From Mallotus nudiflorus (Eukaryota; Streptophyta; Magnoliopsida; Malpighiales; Euphorbiaceae), in contig CANTUR010000279.1 in assembly GCA_947683625.1 (NCBI GenBank), positions 3,008,501 through 3,072,500 on the forward strand: DNA of 64,000 bases, in the 5' to 3' direction. Each line of letters opens with the position of its first letter. The stretch's first letter is position 1. The translations under genes and the position numbers were made by a program. The notes beneath the pieces are model-generated. The model saw nothing but the letters and a program-made list of their open reading frames with translations. It had not been told where the DNA came from and did not search any database. This document shows, one piece after another, positions 1 through 10,964 of this stretch.

Positions 1-79
1 AAAAAGCAACAATGTAAAGCCTCAAATGTTCTTAGACAAGGATAGCCCTATGCTAACAAAAAACTATAGAGGGTCCTCT

Positions 80-604
80 CTACTCATCATTATCGGACTC
101 GTCGGCCTCCTCATCAGTTGGCTCGTCCATAAGCTCATCCGTAGAAGCATCAATGGGATCATTCCTGTCATCCTCACTACTATCCTTGAACTCCTCGTCG
201 GTTATCCCCTCCTCATCGCCCTTGACCTGAAGAGTGATGAGCTGGCACTCGAAGGCAATGATCCCTAGTTGGCCTCATCTCGATCCTATTAAAGCACAAT
301 AAAAGTAAGAAATCATGAAGGCATGCATACATGTAGAAATAAAGCATATTTTATGTTTACCTTCCATTGCTGCATCATCTGCATTAGGAAGTCCCTATGG
401 GCATCGAGCTAAGGGAGTAAATAGGGAGAAAAATTAAGGAAACTGGGAACTAACCTCTTTGATAGCCAAGCTACAAATATGGGATCACACATCCATAAAC
501 AGGGGGATCTCATCTCTAATATTAAGCCTGAAACTCTAAGAAGGGTGCACTGTAGGTGTCACTAGGTCCCATATGGGCAAATCTAGGGTCTGTACGGTAT
601 CCAT
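80..604 (-). pseudogene. Antisense, intron-containing ORF of the gypsy element (degenerate)
   Basis: On the minus strand a TATA-like ATATAAAT (707-714) precedes an ATG at 604-602 that opens MDTVQTLDLPIWDL. Below it are blocks bounded by plausible splice sites. Block 515-455 encodes DEIPLFMDV, a TGA, then SHICSLAIKE, and ends before GTTAGT. Block 408-361 encodes LDAHRDFLMQMMQQWK, preceded by a pyrimidine tract plus AG and followed by GTAAAC. Block 285-265 encodes DRDEAN and a stop. A separate acidic frame continues to a stop at 80-82, ending DEEADESDNDE. The in-frame TGA and the frame change suggest decay. Function unknown; antisense ORFs between pol and the 3' LTR are known in Tat/Retand elements. 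Splicing is inferred. Confidence 0.45.
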
Positions 605-897
605 GTCAGAAAATACAAAGAATAAGGGAGAAAGAGAAAAAGGAGGAAAAGAGACAAGAGAGAGAATTGAAAAGATGAAAGTGACCCTTTGAGAAGAAAA
701 GTAGGAATTTATATGGTTAGGGTGAGAGAGGAAAATTAAGAGAAAGGGAGATGAGGAGGAGGGGGTGAGGCCCATTTGATAAAATACATAATGGCCCATG
801 GCCCGCTAAAAAAAGGGGAGAATTTTTGCATCACTACTCGGGTGTACCCCAAAATTGATCTTTGGATAAGAATGATCTGATCGAAGCATCATAAAAG

Positions 898-1030
898 GAA
901 GCATCTAGTTGGGTTTGAATCTCCAAAGTGCACATTTTAACATGCACAAAAGAGCAAGCATCTGGTCGGGTTTGAATCCCCGAAGTGCGTATCTTATGAG
1001 GTGTCTGGTCGAGTTTGAATCCCTGAAGTG
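898..1030 (+). repeat. Three short copies of a GGGTTTGAATCCCCGAAGTGC-type repeat
   Basis: The phrase GGTYGRGTTTGAATCYCYRAA followed by GTGC recurs at about 904, 963 and 1005. It borders the larger tandem array on its left and is part of the same 3' region of the gypsy element. Confidence 0.7.
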
Positions 1031-1059
1031 CATCCTACTTTTACTGAGTAACTCTCGAG

Positions 1060-2090
1060 CCAGGAAAACTTGAGTTTTATGCCAAACTATAATGAGTAAC
1101 TGATCGGGCTAGGAAAACCTAAGGAATACGATTACGTTTCATCTCTTTTTACTGAGTGGAGGTTGGGCCATGCTCAAGATTCACACCAAACTATAATGAG
1201 TATCTAATCAAGCCAGAAAAACCTGAAGAACACGGTTACAGTTCATCTATTTTTATTGAGTGAAGGTTGGGCCATGCTCAAGATTCACGCTAAACTATAA
1301 TAAGTAATTGATAGGACCAGAAAATCTGAGGAACACGGTTACGTTTCATCTCTTTTTACTGAGTGGAGGTTGGGCCATGCTTAAGATTCATGCCAAACTA
1401 TAATGAGTAACTGATCGGGCTAGGAAAACCCGAGGAACACTATTACATTTCATCTCTTTTTATTGAGTGAAGGTTAGGCCATGCTCAAGATTCATGCCAA
1501 ACTATAATGAGTAATTGATCGGGCTAGGAAAACCCGAGGAACATGATTACATTTCATCTCTTTTTACTGAGTGGAGGTTAGGCCATGCTCAAGATTCACA
1601 CTAAACTATAATGAGTAACTGATCGGGCCAGGAAAACCTGAGGAACACGGTTACATTTAATCTCTTTTTATTGAGTGAAGGTTGGGCCATGCTCAAGATT
1701 TACACCAAACTATAATGAGTAACTAATCAGGCCACGAAAAATTAAACACTATTATGTTTCATCTCTTTTTACTAAGTGGAGGTTGGGCCATGCTCAAGAT
1801 TCATGCCAAACTATAATGAGTAACTCATAAGGCCAGGAAAACCTAAGGAACACGGTTACACTTCATTTCTTCTATTAAGTGAATTCTCGAGCCAGGAAAA
1901 CTTAGGAATCATGCCAAATTTATAATGAGTAGCTGATTGAGTTAGCTTAACCAAATGATCATGGCTACGTTTCCCTTCTATCTCTACTGAGTGAAGACTG
2001 AGCCATGCTTAAGATTCATGAAAAATATACTAATGAGTGATTGATCGGGCCAGGAAAACCCGAGGAACACGATCACATTTTAGAGATGAA
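1060..2090 (+). repeat. ~104-bp tandem array in the gypsy 3' region
   Basis: The anchor CATGCTCAAGATTCA recurs at about 1169, 1273, 1377, 1480, 1584, 1688 and 1789, with a decayed copy near 2004, giving a period of 101-104 bp. Each unit also contains CAAACTATAATGAGTA, GGAAAACC and a CATCTCTTTTT run. Monomers alternate between an ACTGAGTGGAGG form and an ATTGAGTGAAGG form, so the real repeat is a ~208-bp dimer. Copies become degenerate to the right. It lies just before the purine tract and 3' LTR. Confidence 0.9.
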
Positions 2091-2250
2091 GTTCAACCTC
2101 TTAGGTTTGAATTCCCGAGACTGACAGCCTAAGTGAAGCTTGCAGGTTAGGTACATCATTTTTACTTTTTATTATTTGATGTGCATGTTGCTTTTTTAAA
2201 AAATTATTTTCAAAAAAATTTTGATTTTTCAAAAAACCAAAAGGGCAAAC

Positions 2251-4240
2251 TATGGACACTGTCAGTTTAATCGGCCCACAATGAAAGCCCGATGATTAGA
2301 AAATTTGAGTTTTGAATGCAAGGGGAGCCCAAGACTTATCTAAAATTGACTTTGAAAGCCTAAACACTAAGCCAAGCCCATAAAAACCATATCCAAGCCC
2401 AAAATAGAAGCTAAAGCCCAAGCCCATCACCTCTTGACCCAAGGGCCCTAGGTGATAGCCTCAATAAAGAGGCATTGCCTCTTTACCCTAAGTGTCGATG
2501 AGGCAACGCCTCATCAAAAAGGCAATGCCTCATCAAAAAGGCGACGCCTCATTGAAAAGGCGGCACCTCATTACACCCACTCTCTACAGCATTAAAAGCC
2601 ATTAATGGTAGTGGTTGGAAGTCCACCTATGGGGATTTGGTCTTTTTTGGACTTAAAGGAAAGAAGAAAAAGGTAGGAAAGAACCTAAGGAATGAAAAAA
2701 GGCAATGGGAGAGGGTGAGAATGGGTTTTTAGGAAATTGAAAAAGGAAAAAAAGGGTGAGAGGCTTTAAAAGGGAATGTGAGAGCATAAGAGAGGTTGGC
2801 TAATTATTAGAAAGAAAGGTCTGGAAAAAATAGAGAGAAAGAGGGAAAAAAGAAAAAAGAAAGCAAGAAAAGAGGAAGAAGAAGGGAGGAGATTTAGAAG
2901 CTTAAAGTACTTAATTCTTGAGAAGAAGAGGGAACCTTCCTTGCATTCAAGGACACTCCTCCATCAACCAAGCTCTGAGGGCTTAGTTAGGAGCATCAAG
3001 CATGTCCAAGTTAGTGAGTTTCTCTATTTTTAAACTTTGAGTTTTTATCTTTATTAAAAGTTTTAATTTGTTGTTATTTTGTGTGTTTTTTAAGTTATAT
3101 TACTTATTTTAAGCTTATAGAGGAGTATGGTCACATGAGATATTGAATATTGATTATTAATATTGGTATATTTGTATTTATTTCTTGTTTATTTGCATAA
3201 TCATCATGTTTCTTAGGATGTAAGAAATGTAGAGTGTTCCTGCCTCTATTAAAGAGGCAACGTCTCTTCATAGATGTGTCGCCCCTTCACGAAGAGGTAA
3301 TGGAGGCATTACCTCTTGGTCAGGAGGCGATTCCTCTTTGAAGAGGTGACACCTCTTTGACAGAACTCTGCCTTTTTATGCCATAATTTTCCATCCGTAT
3401 TCTGCATGTGTGGCATGATTTTCGCGTTTAATTTGTTATATTTATTGAAATTATGCATGATTCCTATATTAATTGATAATGTTCCCATGTTATTTCCCTT
3501 TTTGTGATATTTAATGGACTATTTTATGAGTTTTTACCATTTATTTTTACGAATATTATGTGTTGATGATTCATAAATATTATTATTGTTATTGTATGGA
3601 ATTAACTTGTATTTGTTGCAAGAGCTATTTGGTGATTTTTTACCATTAGATGTTTGTTTTTTTTTATCATTTTTAGAGTTTTCATTTTTATAATTAATTA
3701 GTTTATTTTCAGTTTTTGTATGGTTAATTTTTGGTATTTTTATGCTTATTTGCATTAAAAAGTTATAATCCTTAATCCCTTCCCCCTTTTTATTTGGAAT
3801 GCATGGTTGTAAATTATTTTTATTTGTTTATTTATTTATTTCTGATTGAAAACCAATGGGATATAAGCCTGAAATGAGACTAATGTGTAAACTTTGAATA
3901 AAATATAAAATTGAAAACCAATCGCAATTTGCATGTCAATAAGGAAATAAATTAATAATCAAAGGTAATAAAATACAAAACACACACGGAGGCCAAATGC
4001 AAGGTTAGGTGGGCATTCCAAAAGCCCATACCCAGTTTCTAAACCTAATATTTGATGACGGCTTCTAGGAACCTTCATGGAATCTAGTTATTGTATAGTG
4101 TGTCTCAACTTTAATCCGAGTGGCGACTTTATCTCCATTTTGGGCCCCGAAGCCCATTATGTATTTCCTAGTACGCCCCGAGCTCACACTGTGCTATGGT
4201 TGCCAACACTTGGGTGCGCAACCAAACCCCATTGCCTATA
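2251..4240 (+). repeat. 3' LTR of the Tat-like gypsy element
   Basis: The start (about 2251, TATGGACACTG, original TG decayed) follows purine-rich AAAACCAAAAGGGCAAAC. The end at 4240 is CATTGCCTATA, matching CATTGCCTACA at the end of the solo LTR at 50364. Inside are hairpin modules (2466-2575 and 3241-3360), a long T-rich middle and a conserved last 260 bp containing GGTGGGCATTCCAAAAGCCC and GAGTGGCGACTT. No target duplication can be tested because the 5' end is outside the window. Confidence 0.8.
2466..2575. repeat. Palindromic GAGGC-N3-GCCTC modules in the gypsy LTR
   Basis: A run of short inverted repeats: AAGAGGCATTGCCTCTT, TGAGGCAACGCCTCA, GGCAATGCCTCATC and GGCGACGCCTCATT, spaced about 20-30 bp. 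A second run lies at 3241-3360, and a shorter one at 49143-49225 in the related solo LTR. Confidence 0.8.
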
Positions 4241-4363
4241 ATTGTATATCTAAAAATGTATATTTTTTAATATATAATTCCTACACACTTAGTTAAAATC
4301 ATTATAATCAAAATTTTTTATCAAAGTCCAAAATTAGGAGTATGATCATGTAAATGATTAACA
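4241..4363 (-). repeat. Start of the copia 3' LTR, interrupted by the gypsy insertion
   Basis: Reads TGTTAATCATTTACATGATC on the minus strand from 4363 and matches 12346-12224 of the 5' LTR with scattered differences. Homology stops exactly where the gypsy LTR ends (4240). Confidence 0.85.
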
Positions 4364-4385
4364 ATCTTCCCCTTTTTGGCTTTGA
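4364..4385 (-). other. Polypurine tract of the copia element
   Basis: The minus strand reads AAAGCCAAAAAGGGGAAGAT directly before the LTR start TGTTAA, a typical Sirevirus PPT arrangement. A diverged duplicate is at 12347-12368. Confidence 0.75.
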
Positions 4386-4606
4386 TAATCAATTTGAAAA
4401 GATAGTAAATAATATGTGTGAGTGTCAAAAATAAAAGACATGAATAAGTATGCATTGTATAGAATAGCTCCCCTTTTCAAATTAAATTGATACATTATAT
4501 AACCAATTTTCCTCCCCTTTAGTATATGCATAAAATTCAATAGAATACACCATGTATCTCGCATTGAATCAATATGGAATATATAAGGGATAGAAAATTT
4601 TTCTTA

Positions 4607-5999
4607 AATATTTTTTTATTACTCCCCTTTTATAGATATGATAAGAAATATAAATTTATTTTATTTTATTCCCTTTTTGTCAAAAATAAAGACAACATAA
4701 TCATGTCATTAAGAACATGATCTAACATAATAAATGTGTTAAGAACATGATAACATGATCATTAAAATAAATTGTTAGGCAATTTAAAGGAAATAATTTC
4801 AAACATATACGCATATAGTGCTACTAGAATGCATCATAAAGTAATGCATCACAATATAGTACATGTAACACTCACTATCACATGATTATATAGAGCTTAG
4901 CTAGTTAATAATCATGTGGCTAGAATGCATCACAAAAATAATTACAAACATAACTACAAACACATAGCTTTTTCTCCTCTTCATCAAAGATAAAAAGAAA
5001 AAAGAGAGATATAAAGGGAAATGAAAAAAATTTAAAGGGAATAAAAGATAAGAACCAAAACAATGAAAACAAAGATACTCAAAATCTTTATAAAATTCAT
5101 GTTATATATAAACAAAGTAAGCTAAACAAGGCTTTTTATCACAGGGACAAAACTAGCCACACTTTCATTATTGTTATGCATGCATAAACAAAATTATGTA
5201 AAATAAATTCAAATAATTTTCTCCCCCTATTTCAATGCATTATATCACTAACATAAACACATCTTTAAAAATGATTCATCCCTTAAAGGAAATTAACTGA
5301 GTACATATGCAAACTTAATTATTTTTTCCTCATTTGACAAAAGCAAAGACAGGCCAAATCTTGAAAAAATATCTATGCCTTATCAAAGATCAAAACAATT
5401 CTTAAAAAGAATTTATACATAAATTAAACATTAATTACGCATGTATAAAAAAATTTATGCATAAAAATTCAATAATAAAATAAAAAATTAAACAAACTCA
5501 AATATTTTTCCCTTTTGCATAAAAAAGGATAGAGTTACAATGGTATTAAGATATCAATTGTAGACAAGACATAAAACTAACAGCTCTTGGCTTATATCTA
5601 GAAAATATCCAGAAAATAAACCCAACCTAAACTGACACAAAATAACCATAAAAACAAACTAATAGCTCAAAGCTTAGATACGAAAAATATATTGAAAATA
5701 AACTAAATAGAAACTATTGACAAAATTAACAAAAAACAAAAAAGATACTAGTCTTGACAAGGAGTAGAAGGAATTAAAAAATATATATAATGCATATTTA
5801 AACATATATAAATGCATGACAAAAAAATTATAAAATTGGAAAGTTCAAAATATTTAACAATCAAAATAATCAATAAGCACAACATGATTTCACATGAAAA
5901 CAATTCAACCATCAATTAAGCATAAAATTTAAGACAAACTAGAACCATCAATCATGCCTCATACTTAATGAAATTTAATCTCTCTTCATTAAGAGGTTT
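4607..5999 (-). other. Non-coding 3' internal region of the copia element
   Basis: About 1.4 kb of AT-rich sequence between the RNase H remnant and the PPT, with no conserved frame visible. Several CCCCTTTTTG/CCCCCTATTT phrases look like diverged PPT-like tracts. Some Sireviruses carry an env-like ORF in this position; none is recognisable here. Confidence 0.5.
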
Positions 6000-6290
6000 G
6001 TGAAGATATTTGTAAGTTAATTATTTGTATCAACAAATTCAAGTGAGATATTACCAATTTGAGCATGATCACATAAGAAATGATGTCTAATGTCAATATG
6101 CTTAGTTCTAGAGTATTGAATGGGATTCTTGCTAAGGTTAATAGCACTTGTATTGTCACTTTTGATTAGAATATGATCAAGTTTTATACTATAGTCCAAC
6201 AATTTTTGTTTTTGCCATAAAACTTGTGAACAACAAAGACTTGCTATAATATATTCAGCTTCTATAGTGAACAAGGTAACCAAAACTTAT
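6000..6290 (-). pseudogene. Copia RNase H domain remnant
   Basis: The minus-strand frame contains EAEYIIASLCCSQVLWQK and later TSAINLSKNPIQYSRTKHID followed by IRHHF, the diagnostic end of Ty1/copia RNase H (TEAEY..A, D.....A..L..NP..H.RTKHI). It cleaves the RNA of the RNA-DNA hybrid during reverse transcription. The frame ends shortly after the IRHHF block, near the normal pol terminus. Upstream sequence toward RT is frameshifted and stop-rich, so this is a remnant. Confidence 0.9.
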
Positions 6291-6699
6291 TTCTTGCTAA
6301 ACTAAAAAACTAAACATTGTCCTAAAAATTGACAAGTTTTGGAAGTGCTTTTTCTATCTAGTAAGCTACCAGTAAAGTTTGTTTCTAAATAACTAATCAA
6401 GTCAAAGGAAAAACTCTTAGGATACCAAAGTCATAAATACATTATACCAAAAAGATATTTGAAAATTCTTTTAATAGCATTCAAATAAGACTCTCTAGGA
6501 CTTGACTAAAATCTAGCACACAAGCAAGTAACAAACATAATATCAGGTCTACTAGTAGTTAAATAAAGAAGGGATCCGATCATACCTCTAAATTGCTTTT
6601 CATCAATGGTTTACCATTCTCATCTTTGTTGAGTTTAGTTGCGGTGCTCATTAAAGTTTTTCTTGATTTAGCTCCATCTATACCAAACTTTTTAAGAAT

Positions 6700-7330
6700 G
6701 TCTCTTGCATATTTAGTTTAATTGATGAAAATTCCATCTTTACTTTACTTGATTTGTAATCTGAGAAAGAATTTGAGTTCTCCCATCATACTCATCTCAA
6801 ATTCTCCTTGCATTAATTTTAATAATTCCTCATACAAGCAATGGTTAGTAGCACCAAAGCTAATATCATTAACATAAATTTAAACAATCAACAAATCATG
6901 CTTGGATTTTTTATAAAAAGAGTTGTGTCAACTTTTCCTTTAGAAAACCCTTTCTTTAGTAAGAAGTTGCTTAATTTTTCATACTAAGCACTTAGAGCTT
7001 GTTTCAATCCATATAGTGCTTTTGAAAGATTAAACACATGATTTAGAGAATCAAAATTTCTAAAACTTAGAGGTTGTTCAATATACACCTCCTTTTTAAT
7101 AAAACCATTTAAAAAAGCACTTTTGACATCCATTTGATAAAGTTTAAAATCCATGTATGATGCAAATGCAAGTAGCATTCTAATAGCTTTTAACCTTGCA
7201 ATGGGGGTAAAGGTTTCATTATAATCAATGTCTTCTTCTTGATTATAACTTTTAGCTACTAGTCTAGCTTTGTTCGTAGTTATGACACCTTACTCATTCA
7301 TTTTATTTATAACCACCCATTTGGTGCCTA
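6700..7330 (-). pseudogene. Copia reverse transcriptase remnant
   Basis: The minus strand contains KARLVAKSYNQEEDIDYNET, then LYQMDVKSAFLNGFIKKEVY and LSKALYGLKQALSA, the RT motifs of Ty1/copia (QMDVKTAFLNG, LYGLKQAPRAWY). The Trp-Tyr of the last motif is replaced by a stop, and no intact YVDD box follows, so the polymerase is inactive. The frame from 7178 to 6984 is open, but both sides carry stops. Confidence 0.9.
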
Positions 7331-7626
7331 TAATAGGATGATGTTTAAGTCTAGGAACCAAGGCCTAAATCTTATTTCTCTCAAATTGATTTAACTCTTC
7401 TTGCATAGCAAGGACCCAAAATTCATCATTCAAAGCATTATCAACATTTTTGGGTTCAATTTGAGAGAAAGCTGAATTAATAATTGATTTTAATTTAGAT
7501 ACAGTAGTGACCTCTTTTTAGTGTCACCTATAATGAGGTCTTGAGGATGAGCTTTCTTGAATTGTCAATTCTTTGGAAGTTCATCCTTTAAAGTAGGTTG
7601 AGATATCTCCTCAATATCCTCCTTAC

Positions 7627-8620
7627 TTAAACCTTCAAGTTCAAAAGGCTTACTATCATTTTCTTCTTATATATCCACAATCTCATCGCAATCTCATTGT
7701 CATATATAAGATCATCAACACTATAAACATACTTTCTAGGATTAAGTGAGTTTGATTTATTAAATACCACATGCATTAATTCTTTAACTACTAGAGTTCT
7801 CTTATTAAAGACTCTATATACTTTACTAGAAATAGAATAGCCTAGGAAAATTCCTTCATCAGCTTTGAAATCAAATTTCCTAAGATTATCCTTGGTTTTT
7901 AACATAAAGCACTTGCATCTGAACACTCTTAGATGTGAAATTTTGGGTTTTCTATTGTTCCATAGCTCATAAGAGGTTTTATTTAAAATTGGTCATTTAA
8001 AAACTCTATTTGAAATGTAGTAAGACGTGTTGACAATTTTTTCCTAAAAGTATAAAGATAAATTATACTCATGAAGTATTATTCTAGCCATTTCCACAAG
8101 AGTTCTATTTTTCTTTGTTAAAGAGTTCTAGGAGAAGAGAATGTATGTGAAATATAATTTTCATCATAAAAGGTTTTGAAAAATCCATTTTCAAAATCAA
8201 TTCCATGATCACTTCTAATAGAAGAAATATAAAAACTTTTTTCTTTTTTTAACTCTTTTTGCAAAATTTTCAAAAGTTTTAAATGCATCATTCTTATGAG
8301 TAAGGAAATATACCTAAGTAACTATAAAGTAATCATTAACCAATACATACGCATAATGTATACCACTGAGACTAGTAACTTTAGTTAGTCCAAAAAAATC
8401 CATATGTATAAGTTTAAGTGGTCTAGAAGTGGATACTATATTTTTTAGCTTAAATGAGGACTTAGATTGTTTTCCCTTTTGCTAAGCATCATAAGGTTTA
8501 TTCTTAGTGAATTCAAGCTTAGGTAAACCAATCACAAGTTCATGTTTACAAAGATCATTCAATAGTTTAAAATTTGCATTTCTTAACCTTCTATGTCATA
8601 TCCATGTGTTATGGGAAATT
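7627..8620 (-). pseudogene. Copia integrase remnant
   Basis: Minus-strand pieces include HRRLRNANFKLLNDLCKHEL (zinc-binding region, with the expected GH of WHRRLGH changed), SIRSDHGIDFENGFFKTFYD (core with catalytic Asp, normally SDNGTEF) and SYELWNNRKPKISHLRVFRC leading into FDFKADEGIFLGYSISSKVY, the region after the catalytic core. These match Ty1/copia integrase in order. Several stops and frameshifts lie between the pieces. The enzyme would insert cDNA into the host genome. Confidence 0.88.
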
Positions 8621-9024
8621 GACATCAAGCATTTAATGTCTTTGTTATCAATCTTAATCAAATCAATAACATAAACATTATCAACTATTTTACCATTAAA
8701 AATTACTTTGTCTTCATCAAGACTACTAACAAAGCAATTCTTAGGATAAAAAGTGACCTTATTTCCCATATCACATAATTGACTTATACTAAGCAAGTTA
8801 TGTTTTAGACCATCAACAAGCAACACATAGTGTGTAGTTAAGGATTGAGGATTACTAATTTCTCCAATGTCAATAATCTTTCCTTTTGCATTGTCCTTGA
8901 AAGTAACGTGTCCTCCATCCTTAGCATCAAGCTTATTGAATTGCTCCTTGTTTCCTGTCATGTGCCTTGAGCATCCACTGTTAAGATACCATTTGCTTTT
9001 TAATCTTATGGACTTCAAACACAC
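8596..9024 (-). pseudogene. Copia protease / GAG-pre-integrase domain remnant
   Basis: A 142-codon open stretch contains WYLNSGCSRHMTGNKEQF near residues 12-29, equal to the copia protease signature WYLDSGCSRHMTG but with the catalytic Asp replaced by Asn. It continues as GAG-pre-integrase sequence (SLTTHYVLLVDGLKHNLLSI, SQLCD). It lies between gag and integrase as in intact copia polyproteins. The Asp-to-Asn change would abolish aspartic protease activity by itself. Confidence 0.88.
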
Positions 9025-9639
9025 TTACATAAGACAATTTAAGCATTCTTTTGAACCTAAACCTTTCTTAGTCTAGGTTGGTTAGTTTCAAGATAGTTCG
9101 TAGAAAGCAAGTTTATGTGTAGTCTTCTATAGAAGCACACATTATTTTGAGTATATGCATTCCTAATGTCTGAAGTATGCCTTTGTTGATGTTATGGTGT
9201 GTGTCTCTTAAAGTTCTTTTGAGTAATCGTGTAAGACATGCATTGGCAATAATAGTGTGTATTTTGATAGGTTTGTGCAACATATTTATATGCATTGTGT
9301 TGTATAGCATGCCTATTATAACTATATCTAGTATACATATAAGCATGTTTAGGTTGAGGTGCTCTAGTTTGAGCCTTACCTTTATGTGTTAATGAAGGGT
9401 GAATCTTATGAGACTTTCCTTTACTATTTAACACGTGGGATTTTTTAGCTTTGAAAGCTTGAGTCTCATTTGATTTGGAGGTTGAAGGAATGAAATTATA
9501 TGAAGCTTTTACGAAATTAGTAAGTGATAAAGATGATGAAGACATTCCATTCTTATATCCAATTTCATAGGTATCTTTATGAAATTTTTGAGAGTTAAAT
9601 TTAACAATAGAATTAGAAGGTTTTTCATTACTAACAAGT

Positions 9640-10913
9640 TTTTTTTTATTCAACAAGTTTAGCAAAATTAATTTTTAAATTTTCTAATTCTCTATTTAAG
9701 TTACCTAACTCATGCTTATAACGTTTCTTCTTAAATAATAAACTTTACATTTAACAAGTAATTTGTTCATAATGGAGCTCTCATCATCATCTTCATCATC
9801 AGCATCATAATAATTGTCACAATCATCAAAGGAAGAATAAGAAGTATATGGTACCTAATTTTCTTTTTTAAGGGCCATGAAGTAAAGATTGACTACTTCT
9901 TGTTGTTCCTCTTCCTCTTCAGATTCAGAGGAATCATCCCAAGTTGCCTTGAAGGCCTTCTTCTTGTATTTTACTCCTCCATTATTGAATTTGAGTTTAT
10001 AACACTCACTTCTAATGTGTCTTGGTTTCTTACATTCATAGCAAGTAAACTCTTTTGTTTTCTTTTTTCCATCTCCTTCGAACTTCTTATTGAAGTCCCT
10101 TACTCTTAAACATTTTCTCTCTCAAAAACTTCTTGAAGTTCCTAATAAGCATGGCAATGTCACTATCCTCATTACTAGAATCTTTGATGTTGTCCTCTTC
10201 ACTATCTTCTTAAAGAGCTTTTAGATCAATGATATTTTTCTTTTCTTCTTTCTCTTCTTGTTCTTCACCTCTTTGCATGATGGTGAGCTTATATGTTAAG
10301 AGCTTACCAATGAGCAAATCGGTTAATAGAGTGGAGAGGTCTTAAGCTTTCTTAATTGAAGTAACACGAGATTCTTAATCCTTTTTAGGTAGGATTCTTA
10401 GAATCTTGTTGTTTACCTCTTCTTTAGAGAAATGTTTTCCAAGTTTCTTGAGGGTTATGAGAAGAGTTTTAAGATGGTTTTTCATCTCCATGATTGATTC
10501 ATGAGGCTTCATTTTTAAGAGTTCAAGTTCATACATATAAAATTGAACCTTTTTTCTTTTTACTTAAATGTTTCCTTCATAGTGGTTTTCTAAGATTTCC
10601 CACATTTATTTGGCTGAAATGCAATGTTAAAGCATGTCTCCTTCTTCTCTTGTCATTGAAAAACTAGAGTAATCATAGCTTTTTTATACTTATGATTGTC
10701 TTCCTTTTGATCAATGTGCCATTAACTTCTTGCAAGAGTAGTAGCCACACCATTAATAATAATTGTAAGTGGTTCCCATCCTCTAAGGACAATGTCCTCA
10801 AGTTTGATAGAATCACAATTAAGGTATAGCTCCATCTTAAATTTCTAGTGAGGATAGTCACTACCATCAAAAAATGTTCTAAAAGAAGAAATATTTTGTG
10901 ATTCACTCCCCAT
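9640..10913 (-). pseudogene. Copia gag remnant with CCHC zinc knuckle
   Basis: The minus-strand ATG at 10913-10911 opens MGSESQNISSFRTFFDGSDY with a stop soon after, then KFKMELYLNCDSIKLEDIV, typical of plant copia gag N-termini. A zinc knuckle CYECKKPRHIRSEC (C-x2-C-x4-H-x4-C) is encoded near 10050-10005, followed by an acidic DDSSESEEEEQQE segment. Multiple stops interrupt it. The frame at 9665-9192 encodes a Ser/Lys-rich linker between the coiled region and the protease. Gag would form the virus-like particle and bind the element RNA. Confidence 0.85.
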
Positions 10914-10950
10914 GATCTTGTATTCTAGCAATGAAGTACCTATAATTCAA

Positions 10951-10962
10951 GCTATGATACCA
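10951..10962 (-). other. Primer binding site (initiator tRNA-Met type)
   Basis: The minus strand reads TGGTATCATAGC two bases after the LTR end CA, one mismatch from the canonical TGGTATCAGAGC complementary to the tRNA-iMet 3' end. It fixes the element orientation and LTR boundary. Confidence 0.85.
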
Positions 10963-10964
10963 AT

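Larger units (their letters stand above)
1..4240 (+). mobile_element. 3' part of a Tat/Retand-like Ty3/gypsy LTR retrotransposon
   Basis: The segment reads, left to right, as an antisense exon-like block (80-604), short repeats (898-1030), a 104-bp tandem array (1060-2090), a purine-rich stretch (about 2230-2250) and a ~2-kb LTR (2251-4240). This order (antisense ORF, tandem repeat, PPT, 3' LTR) is known from Retand and other Tat-lineage elements. The 5' LTR, gag and pol would lie left of the window. The right end joins copia LTR sequence at 4241, so the gypsy element inserted into the copia LTR. Lineage is inferred from layout and from LTR-end similarity to copies at 48491 and 53372; no pol domain is visible here. 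Confidence 0.65.

Noticed and set aside
26..268. Plus-strand 80-residue hydrophobic frame
   Set aside because: It is the shadow of the acidic minus-strand frame in the antisense ORF; no homology pattern and no context.
1060..2090. CRISPR-like array
   Set aside because: Units are contiguous 104-bp repeats without unique spacers, in a plant retrotransposon.
2246..4245. Target duplication for the first gypsy LTR
   Set aside because: CAAAC on the left and ATTGT on the right do not match, as expected if 2250 is element interior and the true left end is outside.
9177..9392. Plus-strand hydrophobic frames opposite the copia gag-pol region
   Set aside because: Shadows of the minus-strand gag/protease linker.
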